Below the pieces are notes generated by a model. It was not told the origin of the DNA, made no database searches, and saw only the letters and a list, made by a program, of their open reading frames with translations. The position numbers were made by a program, and so were the translations under genes. Below are positions 25,901 through 41,417 of a stretch of 64,000 nucleotides of DNA, in pieces (the stretch's first letter is position 1; each line of letters starts with the position of its first letter). This DNA comes from Salvator merianae (lineage: Eukaryota > Chordata > Lepidosauria > Squamata > Teiidae): assembly GCA_003586115.2 (NCBI GenBank), contig QVOM02000023.1, positions 247,283 through 311,282 of the forward strand, written 5' to 3'.

Positions 25901-27687
25901 CAAAAGCAGGAAACTCCGCTCCCCTCAGACCATGTGCTCACGCCGTGTGCTCACGCCGTGTGCTTCTTTTTTGTGTTCTTTTTTGATAGAAGAGAAGTTG
26001 ATACCGTGTGCTTCTCTTTGTCCTCTTTCAAAAAAGCACCCTCCTTCTACTTCAACCAAGCAGGAACTGTCTAGCTCCTCCCCCTTGAGGTTATATTTAA
26101 GCCCCGCTGGGCAGGCTAGCTCCTCCTCCTGAGGATGTGGCTAATTCCTATTGGGCCGCTCCTCTGAGTCACCAAAAGCAGGAAACTCCGCTCCCCTCAG
26201 ACCATGTGCTCACGCCGTGTGCTCACGCCGTGTGCTTCTTTTTTGTGTTCTTTTTTGATAGAAGAGAAGTTGATACCGTGTGCTTCTCTTTGTCCTCTTT
26301 CAAAAAAGCACCCTCCTTCTACTTCAACCAAGCAGGAACTGTCTAGCTCCTCCCCCTTGAGGTTATATTTAAGCCCCGCTGGGCAGGCTAGCTCCTCCTC
26401 CTGAGGATGTGGCTAATTCCTATTGGGCCGCTCCTCTGAGTCACCAAAAGCAGGAAACTCCGCTCCCCTCAGACCATGTGCTCACGCCGTGTGCTCACGC
26501 CGTGTGCTTCTTTTTTGTGTTCTTTTTTGATAGAAGAGAAGTTGATACCGTGTGCTTCTCTTTGTCCTCTTTCAAAAAAGCACCCTCCTTCTACTTCAAC
26601 CAAGCAGGAACTGTCTAGCTCCTCCCCCTTGAGGTTATATTTAAGCCCCGCTGGGCAGGCTAGCTCCTCCTCCTGAGGATGTGGCTAATTCCTATTGGGC
26701 CGCTCCTCTGAGTCACCAAAAGCAGGAAACTCCGCTCCCCTCAGACCATGTGCTCACGCCGTGTGCTCACGCCGTGTGCTTCTTTTTTGTGTTCTTTTTT
26801 GATAGAAGAGAAGTTGATACCGTGTGCTTCTCTTTGTCCTCTTTCAAAAAAGCACCCTCCTTCTACTTCAACCAAGCAGGAACTGTCTAGCTCCTCCCCC
26901 TTGAGGTTATATTTAAGCCCCGCTGGGCAGGCTAGCTCCTCCTCCTGAGGATGTGGCTAATTCCTATTGGGCCGCTCCTCTGAGTCACCAAAAGCAGGAA
27001 ACTCCGCTCCCCTCAGACCATGTGCTCACGCCGTGTGCTCACGCCGTGTGCTTCTTTTTTGTGTTCTTTTTTGATAGAAGAGAAGTTGATACCGTGTGCT
27101 TCTCTTTGTCCTCTTTCAAAAAAGCACCCTCCTTCTACTTCAACCAAGCAGGAACTGTCTAGCTCCTCCCCCTTGAGGTTATATTTAAGCCCCGCTGGGC
27201 AGGCTAGCTCCTCCTCCTGAGGATGTGGCTAATTCCTATTGGGCCGCTCCTCTGAGTCACCAAAAGCAGGAAACTCCGCTCCCCTCAGACCATGTGCTCA
27301 CGCCGTGTGCTCACGCCGTGTGCTTCTTTTTTGTGTTCTTTTTTGATAGAAGAGAAGTTGATACCGTGTGCTTCTCTTTGTCCTCTTTCAAAAAAGCACC
27401 CTCCTTCTACTTCAACCAAGCAGGAACTGTCTAGCTCCTCCCCCTAGAGGTTATATTTAAGCCCCGCTGGGCAGGCTAGCTGCTCCTCCTGAGGATGTGG
27501 CTAATTCCTATTGGGCCGCTCCTCTGAGTCACCAAAGCAGGAAACTCCGCTCCCCTCAGACCATGTGCTCACGCCGTGTGCTCACGCCGTGTGCTTCTTT
27601 TTTGTGTTCTTTTTTGATAGAAGAGAAGTTGATACCGTGTGCTTCTCTTTGTCCTCTTTCAAAAAAGCACCCTCCTTCTACTTCAAC
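19932..27687. repeat. Tandem array of a 272-bp unit, about 28.5 copies
   Basis: A unit beginning CCGCTCCCCTCAGACCATG recurs every 272 bases from 19932, giving 28 full copies and a final partial copy of about 140 bases (27547-27687). Copies look identical wherever I compared them. The only variants I saw are at the right edge: a changed dinucleotide near 27445, a C-to-G near 27482 and one missing A near 27535. Within the unit the block GTGCTCACGCC is directly duplicated, as is a CTAGCTCCTCC-type block. Each unit also contains TGAGTCA, an inverted CCAAT (ATTGG) and a TATATTTAA stretch. Unit-length open frames of 66 and 69 codons repeat with the array but show no known domain. Confidence 0.98.
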
Positions 27688-27879
27688 TTCTACTGCTGCC
27701 AGGAACTGGAATTATCAAAGGATCGAGAGAAAATTGGAGTTGTGGTAGACTTGGATGCAGGGGAGCTGCTGTTCCTTGACTCACAATCCTGCACCATTCT
27801 CCCCACACACCAAGAAGCCTTTGTTAGCCCCATTTATGCAGCCTTGGCTGTGGCTGATCAAAGCAGTTCTTTGATGTAG
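27688..27879 (+). pseudogene. BSPRY: BSPRY SPRY-domain exon, 3' half (broken)
   Basis: Directly after the array the plus strand reads QELELSKDREKIGVVVDLDA, then GELLFLDSQSCTILPTH, ending ALAVADQSSSLM and a stop at 27877-27879. This matches the C-terminal strands of the BSPRY SPRY domain (family pattern LGVLLDL..ELLFY....TVL, then FAVADQ..S near the end). Compared with the left half, only about 20 residues (the segment normally containing the WVFSR strand) are missing between them. So a short deletion plus an 8-kb insertion separates one original exon. The final stop is at the expected place for the family. Confidence 0.75.
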
Positions 27880-27983
27880 GACAATGAAGCCTGGCAGAGA
27901 AGCCACCAGATAACACATCACTGTGGCTGGAAGCAGGGAAGTGACTTCTGAAAACTTGGGGGGGTTAATTAGAAAAATAGGCA

Positions 27984-28013
27984 ATATGATTCCACCTAGA
28001 GGTGGAATCATAT
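27984..28013. repeat. Perfect 30-bp palindrome (14-bp arms, 2-bp centre)
   Basis: ATATGATTCCACCT is followed by AG and then its exact reverse complement. It lies about 100 bases after the BSPRY stop codon. It could form a hairpin in RNA or a cruciform in DNA. Function is unknown, and it may be the remnant of an inverted-repeat element. Confidence 0.85.
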
Positions 28014-28344
28014 AGCACATCTGTGTCCAACAGATACTAGAAGCCCCCACTGTGGGCACCAAGGCTGGCTTGGAGGACACTGCTGGGTGGGCTGGGTTTG
28101 CACTTTGAAAAGATGCTGCTGGTCCAAAATGGTGGGTGAGACTGAAGAGGGGAAGCTCAACTGCAAGAAACTTCCTGCCCTGAACCACTTAACACCTGGA
28201 GGGACTTGAACCATAGAGCCACGCAAGAAGACAGTCCAGTCACGGAGGGGCGGTTTTATCCACCCACAACATGGCTGCTTCCACCACGTGCCAACCACTC
28301 AGACAACAACCAGGAACTTTTCCCTCTGTCCACTTTCCTTGGGT

Positions 28345-29010
28345 CCCTCATTTTTTAAAAAATTAAATTTATTTATTTATGCATCAAGCAATCAGACTAT
28401 ACAAAGTAGTTACAATTAGAAGAATAAAGGCACTTACAACCAACAGTACAACCAATATTTTAAAAAAAATAAACAAGAAAATTGAAAAACAACCAACATT
28501 CGCCACTAACTTAAAGCATTATATCTCTGTGGGACCAGGCCTGAAACATAATACATTAATGAAGAGCAAAGTGTGGGAACCAGGATATAGGTTTACGGTT
28601 AAGAAAGGAGGAAGGGTAGGACTTGGGCGAAGGCAGATGTGTCAAGTAGCAGCTTCAACCAGAGGAGCCCAACAGCTGGTAAAATGACAGTAGGCTTCAA
28701 ACCTTTGCATCTTGGCCTGTTGGGTAGAGATTAAATCATTAAGAACTCCAGTTCAAACACAGTCCACCCAACATTCCACAGTGAGAAGCTTGGTAGACTT
28801 CCAGTGTTGAGCAATCTCCATTTTGGCAGCAAGTAAAACACTGAAGTAGGATCCTATGCAGGAGTTCAGGATTAGAACCATGAAAGATGGATAGGAACAC
28901 AAGTGCAGGAGTGAGAGTTAACCTAGGATGAACTATGAGATGTAATGCCAATTGTACTTTCTTCCAAAACAAGTAGATATTGGGACACATCCACCACATG
29001 TGAAGATACT
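28345..29010 (-). mobile_element. L1 LINE 3' fragment, minus strand
   Basis: The minus strand at 28739-28999 reads MWWMCPNIYLFWKKVQ and onward, the conserved region near the C terminus of L1 ORF2 (usually preceded by CxxC). The 3' end at about 28345-28380 is an A/T-rich tail in reverse orientation. Sequence to about 29340 is AT-rich and may contain further LINE 3' UTR pieces. Confidence 0.65.
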
Positions 29011-29574
29011 TGGGTCCCTCAATTGAAGGCCTTCATGGATTGTAAAAACTAATGTTTGGGTGTTTTGTGTTTTATCATATTTTGTGCCCTGCCCTGGGCA
29101 GGGTGGGATACAAATGTTATAATTTCTTTTTTCAGAAAATTTTAATTATTTTCAAATAATTCCATAAATTCATTATGCATACTCAACATCTCCATATTCC
29201 AATACATGATCCATCAATAATTCCCTCCCCCTTGCCAGAGGCTATAACTTGTACCACTTAATTTCTAGTACTTGTCTTAATCTTACTAGTTCACCCTGAA
29301 GTTCTTTATTTGTGATCAGTTATGGCCCATATTTCAAACAAATTAACCAGTAAGCATGGGGGGCAGCACTTTTAAAACCGGTTTAACGTGAGGGTTCAAC
29401 CACACCATTGCAAGGATGGAAGTGGGTGGTCACAAAGAAAACTAAAAAAGGGAGGTAGAAAGAGCACTTTCTGAGATTCAGTTTTCTTTCCTTCCACCAA
29501 CTGAGATGGCCCAGCCCAGAACATCTCAACGAGGTCATGGAATCCAGCAGTTTTGCCAGCCACATCCCACCCAC

Positions 29575-30287
29575 TCAGCCCTTGGCTTTCACTATTAGAT
29601 GCAGGAGTCCCATTAAGGATGGCAGGAAGTGTTTTTCTGGCACCTCCCCCCTCACTGACCTGCCCAGGAAACTGTGCATCCCTGCCTCCCTCGCTGCCCT
29701 GTAGTCCTTTGTATAATGGTCCCCCACATGAGCAGCCAATTGGGGGGGGGGTACCCCTGAGATGTGAAGAACTTCTAGAAAAATCCGCGTCTCTGGCTTG
29801 GCAAAACTCACCTCCTCTGAGCACAAGATAAATTCAAAGTGCTGCCTGAGGCCACACTGGCTCAGAATTCCTGCAGTCTCTGGTCAAAGATGGAGATGAC
29901 AGCCATAGGGATCCCCAGGCGCCCATACTGCTGGAGCGTCTTGGTGGCACCTGGCAGGGTCTTCTGGTTGTTAGCGCTGCTATAATCCCAATAGAGTTTT
30001 TCCGCAATGATCTTCAGCCCTATGTCGTCATGGGTGGCAGAGAGCCAGAATGTCTTCATGACCACATCCAACTACCACTGTTTGGAACTGAGACCTCTGT
30101 TGAGGCCATAGTTGGGGAACTGCAGGTTTTGGGCCTTGTAGGCCTGTCAAAAAGACTGATCAAGCGCTTCAGATGCTACATGTAGGCCATGGGCCTGAGC
30201 CTCGGTGGCACAGCTCTCACCCACAGGGATCTAAAGGTGAAGGAGGGTGTCCTTCACATCCCAACTCAAGGGCTGGAGCTTCAGCAT
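29575..30287 (-). pseudogene. HDHD3: HDHD3 (haloacid dehalogenase-like hydrolase domain containing 3), unitary pseudogene
   Basis: HDHD3 is a single-coding-exon HAD-superfamily phosphatase-like protein of unknown substrate. The minus strand carries the whole protein in order: LSWDVKDTLLHL (HAD motif I region), QAYKAQNLQFPNYGLNRGL, LDVVMKTFWLSA, MAVISIFDQRLQE (motif II region), FAKPETRIF (motif III, K-P), AAHVGDHYTKDYRAAREAGM (motif IV), and the PEKHFLPSL end. Three in-frame stops interrupt it: TAG after DTLLHL, TGA just before QAYKAQ, and TAG in place of the second Trp before LDVV. A missing base near 29876 then shifts the frame. Start (30287) and stop (29575) are at homologous positions. Lack of poly(A) and the syntenic position beside ALAD argue for decay in place, not a retrocopy. 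Confidence 0.9.
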
Positions 30288-32880
30288 GTTGGCAAAAGGG
30301 TCAACCAAAGTGAGCTTGGAAAGACAAAGCTGAAATAGAACAAGAACTCACCCTGCCCCACATCTCACTAGTCAAAGAGCTGCCCCTTCCCATCTCCTTC
30401 TGAGCAACTGACTTCACCTCCTCACAGGACTCAGGGCTCCATCTCCCTTTCTCAGCCAGGAATTACCCAGGTGTGGCTAATTCCTCCCCTACCCAAAACA
30501 CTGCTGAGTCTCTGCACTTAGTTCAACCATGTTGGAAGGTATACAAGAATACCAGGGCAGAGGTGGCCTCAGCTTTAATAACGAGTTTGTGATGAATGCA
30601 GAATAGTTTCAAACGACAGAAGCTGCAGCAGCTGCAGCTCTTGAGCAGAGTGATTTTAAAGCTTTTTATCACCTTTCAGTAAAAGCTTCCTGTGAAGTCA
30701 ATATCAAAATGTTAGTAATACAAATTAGGTATTTAAAAAAACAACTTTGTTAGCCCTGGCTGAACTTCTTTGGACAAAACTTTTCGTCCTCTGTTCCAGC
30801 CCTGAGCAGAGTCTCCTGGGTGAATGCTGCAGCCTTCTATGGACACACCAGTTCCCAGACTCTACTGGCAGCTGGTGGACCACCAGAGGCAACTTGTGGG
30901 GTGAATTTGGTGTGTTTAGATCTGCTTCTGGTAGCGTGGACAGACATACGAGAGGAGGAGACTTGGTCGGCCTCTGCTCTTCCAGGACTTGCCAGATTAT
31001 GCAGCAGATATGTGCCTCAAATCTCCCTAAATCAATTTCTGCTTGTCTGGCAAGCTTACATTCAGTTCAGTTTGTACACATGCCGCTTTCGACTTAACGC
31101 TTCATTTGCAGACAACAATGTCTCCGGTTAGGTTTCTGTGTTTTTATGTATTGGGAAGTGGTATGGGGCAAGAGAAAAATGTAAAATGTGGATTTGCACT
31201 GAACAGCATGGAGCAGAAAAATCTTGACAACTCAGCTGCAGGCAGGGTCTCCATCTATCCCTCCCCAAAGAGGCACCAGCTAAAAACATGGCCTTTTCCT
31301 GGGGAGTGATGGAGGGGTTGGTGGGAGGGCAGAGGCCCAACCATGATGCCTTCTGCTGGCCGCCAGCTATTTCAACCGTATCTTTACAGGTTTTTTCTTT
31401 TTATACTTTCACTCCCTGGTGCTGCTCAAATAGATTAGAACTTCCTTTACGCATCTCCCTGATGGCCTCTTGTTTATTCCAGTCAACCTTTGGCCTCAGT
31501 AAAATTTCTGGGTTCTGTTTTGGTCCTGCCATCAAAATGCCTTAAACACAAAGACAGAAAATAAACATTTGAAGTAGAGTCAACACAATATCAGCAGGAG
31601 CACCAGAAGTTTTAAGAATCATGTTGTGGTCCCAGAATCACTTGATGGCAGGCAGGACCCTGGGAAGACTCGCCGGCCTTGCTAGCTCTTACTGCTCCTA
31701 CCAGAGCTCCATTTCCCTCCCCCTCCGCCAAGGGGCTTTAGGAGAAGTGACATGGGCTGAACAGAACTAGGAGGGTTGGGGTCTTGCTTTGGGTCTTCCT
31801 GGTGCAGTTGACAGGTCACTGGGAGATCAGGCTGTTGGGCTAAATGAGCCATGGGTCCGAACCAATGGGGCATTTCTCTGGTTCTGAAGGCTCATTCAGC
31901 CCCTCACCCTAGCTGACCATACCAGCATCCTTGAGGGGCTCACACACTTTCCTAGCCTGCACAAGTGCCCTGCGCTCAAGGAGAAGCAGCTGGTGCCCAG
32001 GTTGGGGGGGAAAGAATCCTTTGAGGAGAGCCTGGGGGAGCAGCGGGGGCAGGGACTCTCTGGGCCACCCCCCATGAGCCCCTGCTGCAAATAAAGAGCT
32101 GCTGCAGAGGCCTTCAGCGGCAGGCAGGATTAAGTCTTGGCATCTCTCTTCCTTAGCCGTCTGGACAGCGGCGGGGCAGGGCAGTGGGGGCAGGGCAGTC
32201 CAGTACTCTGGGCAAGCAAGGTGATCCTTTGCCCATCACTGAAGTTGAGAGGAACTCAAAACGATGAACAGCTGGATGTGGCGGGCCCTGCTGTCCCTCC
32301 CCCCAGCTGTTTGAATGAGCTCCCGCCCTGAAGTGCATTTTTGCAATGCCTGGGGATCAAAAAGAACGGCCCCTGAGCATGTGCACAGCACCCCTCATCA
32401 TTTGCTCAACCAGCGAAGCATTCGGCACCTTCTGAGCCGAAGTCAGGTCTCCTCCTAGGGTGCCGCCTGGGCAAGAAGAGACTTTGTCTGCCTTCACACA
32501 TCTCTGCGCGAGTGCACAAAACTAACCCCCTGCCCAAAAAAAGGCTCCCTGCTGATAATGAAAGGGAACCAACCAGCAGGAACTGCTGTGACAGCAAGAA
32601 GCCCTCACCTTTGACCCATGGGGAGGGAGGGGCGCAGGTTTACTTCCCCCGAGCGAACCGTGTTTCCTCCTCGGTTGCGACACGCACACGCAGTGCACTC
32701 GCCAGAAGCTTCTTCCGCCCTTCTTCCTCCCCTCCGCCAAATGAATGTGTCGCAAACATTCAATGCATTGAAAAAAACATCTAGAGCCATGGACCCCCCG
32801 CCTTCGGGAAGCTTCCAGAAATGCCACCCTTCCTTCCTCCACGTCATGGACTCAGGCTGCCGCCACATATTTCCAGCAAA
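30288..32880. other. Intergenic region between HDHD3 remnant and ALAD 3' end
   Basis: No exon was recognised on either strand. A piece at about 31785-31885 ('gatcaggctgttgggc', 'gagccatgggtccg', 'ggggcatttct') matches a reptilian CR1/SINE-type repeat seen again at 33.84 and 44.43 kb. The stretch 32500-32880 is GC-rich and could hold the old HDHD3 promoter or ALAD 3' flank. Long open frames there have no known domain. Confidence 0.45.
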
Positions 32881-32889
32881 CAAAAGAGC

Positions 32890-32895
32890 TTTATT
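32890..32895 (-). terminator. Candidate ALAD polyadenylation signal (AATAAA)
   Basis: TTTATT on the plus strand is AATAAA on the ALAD strand, about 580 bases after the ALAD stop codon. It is the first canonical signal I noticed downstream. The implied 3' UTR is about 600 bases. Confidence 0.5.
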
Positions 32896-33475
32896 TCCAG
32901 CTGGGGGGGGGGGGAGAGACCCACAAAGACAGGCGCCAGGCTGCCGGGATGCCTGTACTGCTAAGATCCCCAGCGATGGTGGAGGGAACCGGGGGGGCTG
33001 CGGAAAAGAAGGAAAACCCTGGCACCAGAACAGATGCCTCTTCTCCTGCTTGGCCGTCCTGATGGCCCCACCACCAGGCCTGCAAGCCGCCCCCTGACGA
33101 AAACCAGAGGAATGCAGTTGCCCAGAGGTTTGCTGCTCCACAAGAAAACGCCCTCCCCATGCGATCACTGGGTGCCTCTTGGCAGGCAGCCACAGGGTGT
33201 CCTTTCAAGGACCTCCTGCCCCAGGCCGCCCCTGGCCCATAAGGTGCTTTAGTTAATCCACACCTGATTGTCCTCTAGGAAGGCTGAAGGATACTAACTC
33301 ATTTCCTCGCCTGTCACGCTAAAACTACAAGCTTTATCTGTGCAACTGAGAAGGCATAAGCTGGTGGCTCTGATGCTGGAAGGCTCAACTGAAACCTCCC
33401 GTGGAGAGAGGGGATCCTGGAAAGCACCGCTCTAACTGTGTAAAGGAGAGTCAGGCCAGCCTCCTGCCAGATCTG

Positions 33476-38564
<5,089 letters not shown>

Positions 38565-38990
38565 CGCAGCACAGCGCAGTATCTGTGGGCGGGAGCAGCA
38601 GGACGAGGAGGTGGGGCAAACGAGGCGGGGTCGCTGCCCCCACTCACGCTCCCTGTCCCGCAGAGGACCTTCAAGAGACGGCCTTAGTTGCCTGGATCTG
38701 GAAGGCCTCGAAGCCCCAGCTCTCCTGGGAACGTGCGGGGAGGGCTCGATTTCGGCCGGGAAAGGATGCTGCTACCTGCCTCGGCTGAGGGCGCCCAAGG
38801 CGCAAACTCACCGGTCCAGAGAGGGGCAGGTGGCAGCCGGCGGACCCCGAAACGAACGCATAACTCCACCTCCGCGCCCTTGTTCGCGTACCTGCTCTGT
38901 CTGCGCGCTTCACCGCCGTTTGAAGCGCACTTTGCACACGTTCGGAGGCGATTTAGTGGCAGACTAAATCACTGTTACTGTTATCGCCGT
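38565..38990 (-). promoter_or_regulatory. ALAD: ALAD 5' UTR exon junction and CpG-rich promoter region
   Basis: An acceptor (CCCGCCCACAG) puts the start of the first coding exon at 38582, 18 bases before the ATG. A donor GTGAGT on the minus strand at 38647-38642 would end a non-coding exon 1 at 38648. Sequence from there to about 38990 is GC- and CpG-rich and suits a housekeeping promoter. The transcription start cannot be fixed from sequence, and I did not establish an erythroid-specific alternative first exon. Confidence 0.55.
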
Positions 38991-40132
38991 GCCAGCCTGG
39001 GTGACATTCCGACAGCTGGAGCAACGCTGCAGGGTTACGGCTGACAACAGCAGTTGGACCCCCGTCCTGACAGCTCCTTTCGCTGCGACAGTTTTCCTCA
39101 AGGCAACAGAGCACTGACTTCCCACTCAAACAGTCCCGCCCAGTCTCTGCTTGTCAAGCAGCTCCCTGGCACAACAGAAGTTGCCAACCTGCAGTGCACT
39201 GAAGCTCTACGACGGGCTTTGCAAAGGGTCAGTTAGTACAGAATGTCACTCAGGCATGGAACAACCTCAAACACGTCTGAAGTGTAGGACTTCAGGACTG
39301 TTTCATTGCAGTTTCTCAAGCTAAGCTCCTGTTCCGTTTTAAACTTTCTTGATTTTCTTACACCTCAAGAGCAGTTCAGAAATAGCTACAATTTGTAGAC
39401 ATGGTAGCAGCGACCTGGCTTCACCCAGAGGCAGATTGTGCACATAAGTTTTGTCCCAGGCAGAGGCTGCTTGTTCTGAACAGGAAAGAAACCAGTGGAA
39501 CAGAACAGCTACATTACTTGCTGCCGTGAGTATGAGAGCCCTGGACGGAAACAATGAGGCCAGAATCCCCCATTGAGAACCTGGCTTTGCTTTTCTCAGG
39601 GGCAAATACTTTTGACTTTAGAAAATATCTGTTCTTCATTTCCTTTTGCAAAATACTTGAGCAGCCCAAGTATGAGTTTTATTTCACTCTGTGTGTTGAC
39701 TCTGTGTAAAATTTCTTGGCAGAATGGATCCTGCACTGGAATGTGATGCAATGGAGATGCTCTTGTCAGCTTAGATATAAGAGCTGTACTTCTATGACAC
39801 TTTTCGCAGCAGTCTGCTCGTCAGCAGAGGGTATTTAATGGATCACTTCAGAACCTCCAACAAGCAATTCTACCTACCCTTGGTGTCAGCAGAGGAGAGA
39901 AGCCTGTTCCACTCTACTGTAATGGTGTCTTGCTATTTGAATTAATCTCCTGCCCATCTTGTTACCTTTCCCTGCCAAATGTGAAATATTGTAATAGAGA
40001 ACATGGATCTGCTTTGCAGCTAATGCTGTGCTATGAAGACCTGGGATGACAGCAATAATACACAGCAGCCTCCCCTTACATCAGGCTCCAGCCCAGCCTT
40101 TCTGCTGCAACCTGGGCACTTTGGCACTTCAG

Positions 40133-40166
<34 letters not shown>

Positions 40167-41417
40167 GACCTGGCCAGGCTCCCTTTGCAGGCAAAGGTCC
40201 ACAACAGCCTACGGTAAAGGAACAGAGAACCCGTTCTCTGAGGTGGAATTTTCACACTCTTCCCCCTTCCTAGAACCGGTTGTACACAGCCATTCAGAAT
40301 ACGCTTCTTCAGATGTGCATTGTGCAGGTGGCCTTCAGTCTTTTCAAAAGCTAATCAGTAAAACAGAACAAAAACCTCCTCACTGCCACAGTTCATGTAA
40401 GTGAGAGGAGAGAAAATGTTGCTCATCCTTCAAGAACAGCAGTAGCTGCACTGGGAGCCAGAACAGAGCTCAACTGGGCCGACATTGTGACTCTCTGCCT
40501 CTGTTACAGCTGCTACGGAACCAATGAAAATTTGGTGAGAGGCCTCCCTGCAGTTATTGTCACCTCCCCCCAGGAAGCCCCTTTTGGGATCCAGAATTCT
40601 TCCCCATCCCAAGCCACAGAAAGCTCCAGGCCTGCTCTGCTTTCTGCATCTGGCAAAGAGGGATCTTTTCAATTATATTTTCTAACAGTGAGATGTTCCT
40701 AGAGTTTGGCTGAGTTTTGTATTTGGGTTTATACTGCTTTTTAAACTTTTTATAGAATTCTATATGCTATTTTGATGGTTTCTACAATGCATTTGACACA
40801 AGCAAAGGCAAATATTTTTTGTTATACAAGACTTACATTTTTCTAAAATAATTTCTTCTAAGATCACCCCTTACCCTATTTTTAAATTTTTTTTCCTAAG
40901 TATTCCTTGAGAAATTATAGGTGTGTCTCATATGCCAGTGGGTCTTATACAGTGCAAAACAGACTAACCAGCAACCAAGAATCACCCAGTAGATGAAATG
41001 CTCAAAACCAGATAGAATTTTGTTAAACTGAGTACAGTTATTTACCAAAAAACCTAATGAACTTGCAGAGAGAAAACTGCTCTGAAGAAAACCAAATTAT
41101 GTCTTCGTAGAAAAGGCAGAAGGACCAAAGGGATTTATGCCAAGGACGTCTGTCTTGCCTCAGGCCCTCTGCCCAAAGCTGCCTGCACATCCAGGTTAAC
41201 CTCAGGTTGCCCACATCTGGCTTGGTAGGCCCCAAATACCAAAGGATCATCATTGACATCTGTCAGGTGCCCTGGGGAGGGGCAGGGAAGGAAACCTAGT
41301 TCAATCAGAGAATGTGCAGAGAACAGCTGAGCTGGATGGGCCATTCTGAAGCCCAGCATGGCCTTTGGCCACAGAGGCTGTTCTTCTCCCTTAGCAAGCA
41401 GGCTCAGGTCTCCAAGC
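38991..41417. other. Intergenic region between ALAD and POLE3, with an (AC)n microsatellite
   Basis: No exon was recognised. An (AC)n tract lies at about 40134-40163. TTTATT at 39678-39683 (AATAAA on the POLE3 strand) is the clearest distal polyadenylation candidate for POLE3, but it is 1.7 kb after the stop, so this is weak. The tail-to-tail distance leaves room for a long POLE3 3' UTR. Confidence 0.45.

Noticed and set aside
20153..27748. Repeated 66- and 69-codon open frames in the array (a family of small proteins)
   Set aside because: They repeat only because the DNA unit does. Two overlapping frames are open, no known domain is present, and unit length (272) is not a multiple of three, so no continuous repeat protein is encoded.
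32605..33168. 187-codon minus-strand open frame next to ALAD
   Set aside because: Located in ALAD 3' UTR/flank, GC-rich, overlapping open frames on both strands, no recognisable domain.
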